Assembly: GCA_017502465.1 (NCBI GenBank) | Contig: JAFVUY010000050.1 | Coordinates: 1-64,000 of the forward strand | Source of the DNA: Bacilli bacterium | GTDB taxonomy: Bacteria; Bacillota_I; Bacilli_A; RFN20; CAG-826 | Direction of reading: 5' to 3' | DNA length: 64,000 nucleotides | In this document: positions 1-6,873 of the stretch, piece by piece | How positions within the stretch are numbered: position 1 is the first letter of the stretch | Layout: each line of letters begins with the position of its first letter | Notes under the pieces: model-generated | What the model was told of the DNA's origin: nothing | The model's database searches: none | Seen by the model: only the letters and a program-made list of their open reading frames with translations | Made by a program: the position numbers and the translations under genes

Positions 1-356
1 ACACTTACTCCACCTGAAGTTAATAAACAATAACTTTTTGTCCAAAAGGCTTCTTTCCATAATTTATTTTTAATTTCAGGATAAGCAACTTTAATCAATC
101 TAGACGATGCGGATTTATATGCGTTGATGAATTTAGATAAATTAGTTGTAGGTTCACTCCTAAAAAGGACATGTATATGATCAATGTCGTGATTCCATTC
201 TTCGAGGGAAATTTGAAAATCATTTCCTATTTTAATGAAGTGTTTTTTTAATGTTTCGCTTATATTATCATCTAATACTCTTCTTCTATATTTAATAACT
301 AATATAAGATGATAATATAATTTAAACACTGAGTGCCTATTTGTATCTAGATTCAT
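1..356 (-). CDS. tnpA: IS200/IS605-type TnpA transposase, truncated by the window edge
   Basis: The reverse strand from 356 reads an open frame of 118 codons to the window edge, starting MNLDTNRHSVFKLYYHLILV. This is the N-terminus of the small single-domain Y1 (HUH) transposases that move single-stranded IS200/IS605 elements. The metal-binding HUH motif is seen as HIH in DIDHIHVLF, and the family signature LWKEAFWTKSYC near residues 100-111 follows. The catalytic tyrosine helix lies beyond the edge, so integrity cannot be judged. An AGAGG sits about 12 nt before the start. No accessory TnpB is visible in the window. Confidence 0.9.
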   Translation of the reverse strand, partial: MNLDTNRHSVFKLYYHLILVIKYRRRVLDDNISETLKKHFIKIGNDFQISLEEWNHDIDHIHVLFRSEPTTNLSKFINAYKSASSRLIKVAYPEIKNKLWKEAFWTKSYCLLTSGGVS

Positions 357-680
357 TTATGAATAACCTCTGCACACTGATATTATACCATTTATATAGG
401 AAAATTGACACTAGAATTAATATTATTTCTATTTTTCAATTCATCCTCCACTTAATTTTACCAAATTTGGGGAAGATGTATTCTTGATGCGTTTGGATAA
501 AATTAATTGAATATAGTTTTCTAAGTTATTCTTTTCAATACACTTAACACTAAACGTTTATTGCCCAATGATCAATAATAACTAAAATATATTTTTTCTA
601 GCCATATTTTGCAAAATTTGCACTTTTTCTTTACAAACGAAAGCAATATATACTATTGTATAAGTGAAAGAGGTGCAATT
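357..680. other. AT-rich intergenic region before capE
   Basis: About 320 bases between the divergent transposase and capE hold no open frame I would defend. The part next to the transposase should contain one end of the IS element, but I could not pick a convincing hairpin end. Just before capE there is a TTTACA and a TATACT, but with only 13 nt between them, so no promoter is called. The capE ribosome site AGAGGTG is at 670-676. Confidence 0.4.
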
Positions 681-1874
681 ATGACACTTAAAGAATTACG
701 CAAAAAATGCAATTTAACACAAAAAGAAGCCTCGGTAATCGCGGGTACTTCTTTACGCACATTTGTTTCATATGAGAATGATGAAATTAATGCTGATCAA
801 TTAAAACTTGAAAGAATTAAACAAAAATTAGAAGAATATGCTTCAAACACAACTTCAATTTTAAAAGACAAAGTTTTATTAATCACAGGTGGAACCGGTA
901 GCTTTGGACATGCGGTTGTCGATAGATTCCTAAAAGCCGATATCAAAGAAATTAGAATTTTATCTCGTGATGAAAAGAAACAAGACGATATGAGAAAAGC
1001 ATATAATAATGAAAAATTAAAATTCTATATCGGGGATATTCGTAACCTTGATTCAATTATAGATGCTTTTAAAGGTGTTGATTATGTCTTCTCCGCTGCT
1101 GCTCTTAAACAAGTTCCTTCTTGTGAATTCTATCCAATGGAAGCGGTCAGAACTAACGTATTAGGTTCAGATAATGTTATTACTGCTTGTGTTAGAAACG
1201 GAGTTAAAAAAGCTATCTTCCTCTCTACAGATAAAGCGGCATATCCAATCAACGCGATGGGAATTTCTAAAGCATTAATGGAAAAGAATGTCATTGCTAG
1301 AAGTAGACAATTACTTCCAGGAGACACTGTTCTTTGCTTAACACGTTATGGTAATGTTATGGCCTCACGCGGTAGTGTTATTCCTTTATTTTTAAATCAA
1401 ATTAAAGAAGGAAGACCGATCACTATCACAAATCCCGACATGACAAGATTTATGATGACATTAGATGATGCGGTTGATTTAGTCTTATACGCTTTTGAAC
1501 ACGGCGAACAAGGTGATTTATTTGTTCAAAAAGCACCTGCTGCAACAATTGATACATTAGCGAAAGCGGTTATTTCTTTAACTAATAGCAAAACTGGTAT
1601 TTCATATATTGGAACAAGACACGGTGAAAAACTTTATGAAACCCTTGTTACACAAGAAGAAATGCTTAAAAGTATTGATATGGGGCAATTCTTCTGTGTA
1701 AAAGCGGATAATAGAGATTTGAACTATGATAAATATTTCTCAAAAGGTAATGAAAAATTAAATTTAGGTGAATCTTATACATCCCATAACACTGATAGAC
1801 TTGATGTCGAAGGTATGAAGAATTTGCTTAAGAAACTAGAACTCTTTGGTGGACCAGTTAGACAACACGACTAG
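681..1874 (+). CDS. capE: UDP-GlcNAc 4,6-dehydratase/5-epimerase (CapE/FnlA type) with N-terminal XRE helix-turn-helix domain
   Basis: This protein of 397 residues belongs to the extended SDR enzymes that convert UDP-GlcNAc to the 4-keto-6-deoxy-L-sugar, the first step to UDP-N-acetyl-L-fucosamine. The Rossmann glycine motif GGTGSFG lies near residues 70-76 and the CapE/FlaA1-type MGISK, with Met in place of the usual catalytic Tyr, near 193-197. Residues 1-60 are extra: they read as a Cro/CI-type helix-turn-helix (LKELRKKCNLTQKEASVIAG). Translation starts at 681, where AGAGGTG precedes the ATG. The frame is open further upstream to 609 but without a ribosome site. capG follows after 10 nt and capF after that. 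The enzyme call is firm; whether the fused domain binds DNA is unknown. Confidence 0.92.
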   Translation: MTLKELRKKCNLTQKEASVIAGTSLRTFVSYENDEINADQLKLERIKQKLEEYASNTTSILKDKVLLITGGTGSFGHAVVDRFLKADIKEIRILSRDEKKQDDMRKAYNNEKLKFYIGDIRNLDSIIDAFKGVDYVFSAAALKQVPSCEFYPMEAVRTNVLGSDNVITACVRNGVKKAIFLSTDKAAYPINAMGISKALMEKNVIARSRQLLPGDTVLCLTRYGNVMASRGSVIPLFLNQIKEGRPITITNPDMTRFMMTLDDAVDLVLYAFEHGEQGDLFVQKAPAATIDTLAKAVISLTNSKTGISYIGTRHGEKLYETLVTQEEMLKSIDMGQFFCVKADNRDLNYDKYFSKGNEKLNLGESYTSHNTDRLDVEGMKNLLKKLELFGGPVRQHD

Positions 1875-1884
1875 GAGGAACTAT

Positions 1885-3036
1885 ATGAAAACTTTTAAAA
1901 ACAATGGCAAATTAAAATTAATGATTATTGTCGGAACTAGACCAGAAATCATTAGACTTGCTGAAGTTATTAATAAAACTAGACAATATTTTGACACTCT
2001 TTTAGTCCATACTGGTCAAAACTATGACTACAATCTTAATGGAATCTTTTTTAAAGATTTAGAACTTGAAGATCCCGATATCTATTTAGAAGCAGTTGGT
2101 AAAGATTTAGGCGAAACAATGGGAAATATTATCGCTAAATCATATCAAGTTATGGTAGAAACAAAACCAGATGCAGTTTTAGTTTTAGGTGACACCAATT
2201 CATGCTTAAGTGTTATCGGTGCGAAAAGATTACACATACCTATTTTCCATATGGAAGCTGGCAATAGATGTAAAGATGAATGTTTACCAGAAGAGACTAA
2301 TAGAAGAATTGTTGATATTATCTCTGATGTAAACCTCGCTTATAGCGAACACGCAAGAAGATATTTGGCAGACTGCGGTCTTCCAAAAGAAAGAACATAT
2401 GTTACAGGTTCCCCAATGGCGGAAGTATTAACAAAACATATTTCTAAAATCGAAAAAAGCGATATTTTAACTAGATTAGGATTAGAAAAGAATAAATATA
2501 TTCTCCTTTCTGCTCATAGAGAAGAAAATATTGATACAGACGAAAACTTCTATTCTTTATTTAATGCGATTAACGCTTTATGTGATAAATATAATATGCC
2601 AGTTATTTATAGCTGTCACCCAAGAAGTAAAAAGAAACTTGACGCTACTGGCTTTAAATTAGATCCAAGAGTCATCATGCATGAACCATTAGGATTCATT
2701 GATTACAACAATCTTCAAATGAACGCTTATGCGGTTGTCTCTGATAGCGGCACTCTTCCAGAAGAATCTTCTTTCTATGCTTCTAGAAATACTCCGATCG
2801 CTGCGGTTTGCATTAGAACATCCACAGAAAGACCTGAGGCACTTGATAAAGCTTGCTTTGTTTTAGCAGGTATTGATACAACAAGCTTATTACAAGCAGT
2901 TGAAGTTGCGGTCTTAAATAAAGTAGGTTGTTTACCAGTTAATGATTATATTGACACAAATGTATCTGATAAGGTTGTTAAATTAATTCAATCATACACA
3001 AGTGTTGTCAACCGTATGGTGTGGAGAAAATACTAA
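1885..3036 (+). CDS. capG: UDP-N-acetylglucosamine 2-epimerase family (CapG/FnlC, WecB fold)
   Basis: The protein has 383 residues, the usual length for non-hydrolysing UDP-GlcNAc 2-epimerases. It shows the N-terminal GTRPEIIR, HTGQNYDYN, HMEAGNRC and the C-terminal SDSGTLPEES signature. Lying between capE and capF, it is best read as the 2-epimerase that finishes UDP-L-FucNAc (from UDP-N-acetyl-6-deoxy-L-talosamine), not as the ManNAc-forming WecB. The start at 1885 is set by AGGAGGAACTAT just before it; the frame is open to 1846 but overlaps capE. The stop TAA shares a base with the capF start. Confidence 0.92.
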   Translation: MKTFKNNGKLKLMIIVGTRPEIIRLAEVINKTRQYFDTLLVHTGQNYDYNLNGIFFKDLELEDPDIYLEAVGKDLGETMGNIIAKSYQVMVETKPDAVLVLGDTNSCLSVIGAKRLHIPIFHMEAGNRCKDECLPEETNRRIVDIISDVNLAYSEHARRYLADCGLPKERTYVTGSPMAEVLTKHISKIEKSDILTRLGLEKNKYILLSAHREENIDTDENFYSLFNAINALCDKYNMPVIYSCHPRSKKKLDATGFKLDPRVIMHEPLGFIDYNNLQMNAYAVVSDSGTLPEESSFYASRNTPIAAVCIRTSTERPEALDKACFVLAGIDTTSLLQAVEVAVLNKVGCLPVNDYIDTNVSDKVVKLIQSYTSVVNRMVWRKY

Positions 3037-4139
3037 TGAATAAAATCTTAGTGACAGGCGCGAAAGGATTTATTGGAAAACACATGTGCCTTCTTCTTAA
3101 TAGAGAAGGATATGAAGTTTTTGAATATGATATTTCTTCAACACCTGAAGAGTTGATCCAATATGTAAAAGAGGCAGATTTCATTGTCCATTTAGCGGGT
3201 ATTAATCGTCCATTAACAGTTGAAGAATTTTATGACGGAAATACAAATTTCACTGCAAAACTCTTAGATTTGGTTATTAAATCAAATAAATTCACCCCAA
3301 TTATCATGTCATCAAGCATTCAAGCGGAACTTGATAATGATTATGGTAAGTCTAAAAAAATGGGAGAAGATTTATTACTTAATTCCAACCTTCCAGTTTA
3401 TGTATATAGATTAAGTAATGTTTTTGGTAAGTGGTGTAGACCTAATTATAATTCTGCCGCTGCGACATTTTGCTATAACATTGCACATGATTTAGATATT
3501 CAAATTAGAGATAGAAATTATGTTGTTCATTACAATTATGTTGAAGATATTTGTTTGGAATTTCTTAAAGTTATAAAAGAAGAAAAAAATAACGGATCAA
3601 AGGATATCTTATATGTCAATCCAACATACGATTGTAGTTTAGGAAAGTTAGCTGATTTACTTTATTATTTTAAGGGTGAAATTGAAAGCGAAAGACATCT
3701 TCCTTTAATCCATAATGAATTTGAATTAAAACTTTTTAAAACATTCTGTGATTATTTAAGCGAAGTTGGATATAGTTTTAATTTTGCTAAAGACGATAGA
3801 GGCTCATTTGAAGAATTATATAAATCAAAGAAATGGGGTCAAATCAGCGAAAACATTTCTTATCCAGGAATTGTTAAAGGTGGGCATTATCACACTTATA
3901 AACAAGAAATTTTCTATACAGTTGTTGGAGAATGTGAAATCAAACAAAGAAACATTCATAATAACGATATAGAAGTAGATGTGGTAAACGGAAATTCACC
4001 CAATCCGATTAATATCAAAGTTAATTACACTCATCAAATTAAAAACATAGGGGATGTTAATAGCAAAACCCTTATGTGGATTTCTGAGATATATAACCCA
4101 GAAACACACGATACTTATAGAGAAGAAGTTGATAATTAA
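3036..4139 (+). CDS. capF: CapF-type bifunctional UDP-6-deoxy-sugar epimerase/reductase
   Basis: This protein of 367 residues has an N-terminal SDR Rossmann domain (GAKGFIGKHMC) and a C-terminal cupin domain from about residue 245 with the zinc-type GGHYHTYKQE motif. In Staphylococcus aureus CapF the cupin does the C3 epimerisation and the SDR domain the NADPH-dependent C4 reduction. With capE and capG next to it, the product is UDP-N-acetyl-L-fucosamine precursor in the cytosol. The ATG at 3036 overlaps the capG stop (TAATG), with GGAG about 9 nt before. A GTG at 3021 is an alternative start. A terminator hairpin overlaps the stop codon. Confidence 0.92.
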   Translation: MNKILVTGAKGFIGKHMCLLLNREGYEVFEYDISSTPEELIQYVKEADFIVHLAGINRPLTVEEFYDGNTNFTAKLLDLVIKSNKFTPIIMSSSIQAELDNDYGKSKKMGEDLLLNSNLPVYVYRLSNVFGKWCRPNYNSAAATFCYNIAHDLDIQIRDRNYVVHYNYVEDICLEFLKVIKEEKNNGSKDILYVNPTYDCSLGKLADLLYYFKGEIESERHLPLIHNEFELKLFKTFCDYLSEVGYSFNFAKDDRGSFEELYKSKKWGQISENISYPGIVKGGHYHTYKQEIFYTVVGECEIKQRNIHNNDIEVDVVNGNSPNPINIKVNYTHQIKNIGDVNSKTLMWISEIYNPETHDTYREEVDN

Positions 4140-4156
4140 ATCAACTTTTCTTTTAT
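4126..4156 (+). terminator. Rho-independent terminator of the cap genes
   Basis: AAGTTGAT (4126-4133) and ATCAACTT (4140-4147) form a perfect 8-bp stem with a 6-nt loop, followed by TTCTTTTAT. It overlaps the capF stop codon. Confidence 0.75.
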
Positions 4157-4244
4157 ATTGTATTGATTGATGCTCTTTTAGTACGATTTTGTCCTAATTT
4201 TATAAAATAATATTCAATGTAGAAAAAATATTGAAATATGTTTT

Positions 4245-4272
4245 AGGCGTGTACTCCCATTTTAATACGCCT
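4245..4272 (+). promoter_or_regulatory. Hairpin in the leader of the secreted protein gene
   Basis: AGGCGT (4245-4250) pairs with ACGCCT (4267-4272), extended by one G-U and one T-A pair around a 12-nt loop. It lies 38 nt before the 4311 start and has no T-tract. It could be an operator or a leader structure; the role is unknown. Confidence 0.35.
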
Positions 4273-4310
4273 ATATATTTGCTAAATTATAAGAAATCGG
4301 AGGTTTTTAT

Positions 4311-5579
4311 ATGAAAAACAACAAGAAAATTTTTATTTCCGCTTCTTTGCTTGTTTTATTGGCAACCGGATTTATTGCTGGTCAAAATAATAACGCGCTT
4401 TTCGGTTCTGCTTTAGAAGACACCTCAATTTGGAATCATTATTCTGCTGTTAACGCTACATTAGAAGATAATGGCATTCGTGAATATTGGGTCAACTGCA
4501 CAACCCACGAACACGTTTTTCTAAAACCAGAAGTTGATGCTTCTAGAATTGTTGAAAAAGGAGCACCAAGCCAAGACTTTATCGCAAGTCTTCCTACAAA
4601 CGACGATCGTTTAATACCTGCATGGAGTGAAATTATCACATTTGAAGATAATATTATTCCATCTGTTTTAACAGGAAATGCAATAAATACGGTTTTTGAC
4701 ATTGTTACTGAAGAAGGCACAAACAATAAAGTTTTAAGAACTTCAGGTGCCGCTGGTTATGGTTTTAACGCAACAAAAGCATATTTAGATGTTATTTTTG
4801 CCGATCCAGACGTTATTGCTGTTGAATTCTACGCAAAGGCAACCACACCAACTAATGACTTTAGAAGAAATGCAAATGGCACTGCAATTACATATGAGCT
4901 TAATAATGGTGAACATGGTTTGGAATTAGAATGGAAATCTTTCCATTATACACGTGAATACTACGATATTTGGACTGCAAATGATATTTTCGTTATTAAT
5001 AATGCTGGCGCAAGTGTTGAGTATACATATTTTGATGATATTCGCCCAATTACAAAAGAAATTTTTGGTTTTGAAAATGGTTGGTTTAGAAAACAAAGTC
5101 CTGTTCAAAATACTATATACTACACCGCTGGCCACGGAACATGGAGTGACAAAAACCCTACAGCTCCTGATACTAAAAATAGAGAAAAAGTTTTCTTTAT
5201 GGATGCTAAAGACAATATAGTTACTGATGTTCAATGGACAACAGAACGCGCTTCCGAAGGAAGATATTCATTAAAAGTTAGTAAAAACTCAGGCTATGTC
5301 GGTTTCTACACTTTCTCCAACATTAAAACATTAATGGGTGCAAACGGAACATTCTCATTCGATCTTTATTCAACTATTTCTGCTAATAGTACTTCTAGTG
5401 TTAAGAATTTCCAAACAGGCACAGGTGGTGTTTTAGGTCACGCTCATACATATGGTAGTTGGGTCACATACACATGGACCGCAGAAAATTTCACAAATGA
5501 TGGTAGATTCCTTATTATTCAAGGAAGCACTGCAGGCGATTGGTATTTCGACAATTTCCGTATCAATTACGCTGCATAA
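4311..5579 (+). CDS. Secreted protein with two tandem jelly-roll-like (carbohydrate-binding-like) modules
   Basis: The protein of 422 residues has a Sec-type signal peptide (MKNNKKIFISASLLVLLATG, cleavage probably near residue 33) and no lipobox or LPXTG, so it may be released. Residues about 35-100 hold a short WNHY...NGIREYWVNC...H motif. Two modules of about 150 residues follow (about 100-250 and 252-422), each ending in an aromatic FDD/FDN-R strand typical of beta-sandwich carbohydrate-binding domains. The same pair of modules forms the C-terminus of the lipoprotein at 6874 and the N-terminal half of the protein at 21752. No catalytic domain is visible. A GGAGG site precedes the ATG. Sugar binding is inferred from fold-like features and context. 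Confidence 0.75.
   Translation: MKNNKKIFISASLLVLLATGFIAGQNNNALFGSALEDTSIWNHYSAVNATLEDNGIREYWVNCTTHEHVFLKPEVDASRIVEKGAPSQDFIASLPTNDDRLIPAWSEIITFEDNIIPSVLTGNAINTVFDIVTEEGTNNKVLRTSGAAGYGFNATKAYLDVIFADPDVIAVEFYAKATTPTNDFRRNANGTAITYELNNGEHGLELEWKSFHYTREYYDIWTANDIFVINNAGASVEYTYFDDIRPITKEIFGFENGWFRKQSPVQNTIYYTAGHGTWSDKNPTAPDTKNREKVFFMDAKDNIVTDVQWTTERASEGRYSLKVSKNSGYVGFYTFSNIKTLMGANGTFSFDLYSTISANSTSSVKNFQTGTGGVLGHAHTYGSWVTYTWTAENFTNDGRFLIIQGSTAGDWYFDNFRINYAA
5242..5363 (+). repeat. 122-bp near-identical direct repeat, copy 1
   Basis: This stretch inside the second module of the secreted protein matches 8531-8652 with a single mismatch that I can see (g versus c in gtcgNtttc). The flanking parts of the two genes have diverged much more, which suggests recent gene conversion. 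Confidence 0.9.
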
Positions 5580-5602
5580 TTTCACAAATTAAATTTGTCA
5601 AA

Positions 5603-5636
5603 GGTTAAGGTTAATTCCTTAGCCTTTTTCTTTTTT
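5603..5636 (+). terminator. Rho-independent terminator after the secreted protein gene
   Basis: GGTTAAGG (5603-5610) and CCTTAGCC (5617-5624) pair with one G-U, followed by TTTTTCTTTTTT. Confidence 0.85.
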
Positions 5637-5672
5637 GTGAATTTGTTAATTTCGTAGATTTTACTAGAAAAG

Positions 5673-5697
5673 AAAAAATCGCAATTTTATGCGATTT
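5673..5697 (-). terminator. Terminator of the AraC-type regulator gene
   Basis: Read on the reverse strand, AAATCGC pairs with GCGATTT around an 8-nt loop and is followed by a T-run (the A-run at 5673-5678). It lies 23 nt past the regulator stop. Confidence 0.75.
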
Positions 5698-5719
5698 ATA
5701 TCTTGTTTTATTAAAATTA

Positions 5720-6580
5720 TTATTTTAATTTTTGTTTCTTTTCCTTTGGGCAGAATCCAAAGAATTTTTTATACGCTGAGAAGAATGTTGGGTAATATTT
5801 ATAACCAAGTTCTGTCGCAACTTCTTTTAATGTTTTTCCTTCTTCGAGTAAGAAGTTTGCTGTTTGCATTTTTTGAATAATAATGTATTTGGAGATAGGG
5901 ACTCCAATACTATCTCTAAACAAATGTTGGATGTATGATTTGCAGAAGTTCATTTCATCCGCGATTGTGTCGATTGAGATCTTCTTGTTGATGTTGTCAT
6001 TGATGAACTGAATGATTTTATTAATGATGTCGGAATTCTTTTCGACATTTTTAACAAAGTTATATGAAATTTTTTGTTCCTCTCCAACAAGTTTTGCGAT
6101 TTCGACAACATAGTTGATGATGTTTGCGATCAAAATATGGTTGTTATATTCGTCATTGGCATCATATTCAGAAACGATTGTTTTTAATCTATCAACAATA
6201 TTTGAAGTTTCGACAAACTTAGGTGGAATAACATGAACGAAATCGTTCATGTTAAAAAATCTGTTTAAAGGATTAATACCGTTATATGTAGGAATGTTAA
6301 TGAATGGGCATTCTAAAACATAACGTTCATAATCTTCCCCAGCGTTAACATTAACTTTATGTAAGACATATGCATTAAGAATGACAATGCTGCCAGGTTT
6401 AATCTTATATTCTTTATCAGAAATGGTGTATGTGACATCACCACTGACAAGATAATAAATTTCATAAGATTTATGAGCGTGCATTAAAGCAATAGGTTTG
6501 TCTTTAAGTTCCTCTTGGCTAGTGAGAACATGAGCAAACCTTAAACCTGTTTCGTTTTGTGCTAAAAATAGTTCTGCCAT
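5720..6580 (-). CDS. AraC-family transcriptional regulator with N-terminal cupin domain
   Basis: This protein of 286 residues has an N-terminal cupin-like ligand domain (ALMHAHKSYEIYYLVSGDVTY near residues 32-52) and a C-terminal AraC-type double helix-turn-helix from about residue 185 (FINDNINKKISIDTIADEM, then SKYIIIQKMQTANFLLEEG and the ending LGYKYYPTFFSAYKKFFGF). It is transcribed away from the 30-kb uronate locus. The position between two members of the shared surface-protein family makes it the likely local sugar-responsive regulator. The inducer cannot be read from the sequence; a galacturonate or oligogalacturonide signal is a guess from context. Confidence 0.9.
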   Translation of the reverse strand: MAELFLAQNETGLRFAHVLTSQEELKDKPIALMHAHKSYEIYYLVSGDVTYTISDKEYKIKPGSIVILNAYVLHKVNVNAGEDYERYVLECPFINIPTYNGINPLNRFFNMNDFVHVIPPKFVETSNIVDRLKTIVSEYDANDEYNNHILIANIINYVVEIAKLVGEEQKISYNFVKNVEKNSDIINKIIQFINDNINKKISIDTIADEMNFCKSYIQHLFRDSIGVPISKYIIIQKMQTANFLLEEGKTLKEVATELGYKYYPTFFSAYKKFFGFCPKEKKQKLK

Positions 6581-6873
6581 AATTGTTAAAACCTGTTCTT
6601 AATTTCACAATAAACTTATTTATATTAAAAATGCAAAACATTTTCACACTTTTTAAAAAAATATATTGAAACGTGCATAAAAAATATTAAATAAAAATAA
6701 TTTTTGAAAACTTTTAAACTTTTTAAAACTTTGTTTTAAATATTGTCTTAACTCTATTTGCAAGTAATCATGTTTATATATAACATATAAATATCTAAAT
6801 CAGTTCACAAAAAAGAAACACCTAAGTTGTTCTTATAAGCGTGCTGATTTTTCTTGGTAAAAAGGAGACTATT
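6581..6873. promoter_or_regulatory. Divergent intergenic control region of the pectin/uronate locus
   Basis: This AT-rich region of about 290 nt separates the AraC-type gene from the long operon and must hold both promoters. TTGCAA at 6758-6763 followed by TATAAC (6779-6784, spacer 15) or TAACAT (6781-6786, spacer 17) is a possible rightward promoter. Runs of CTTTTAAACTTTTTAAAACTTT at about 6708-6732 give a repeated ACTTTTTAAA-like pattern that could bind the regulator. No open frame is present. Confidence 0.45.

Noticed and set aside
357-680. A complete IS200 left end with palindrome
   Set aside because: Several weak AT-rich inverted repeats exist but none stands out as the recognised hairpin end.
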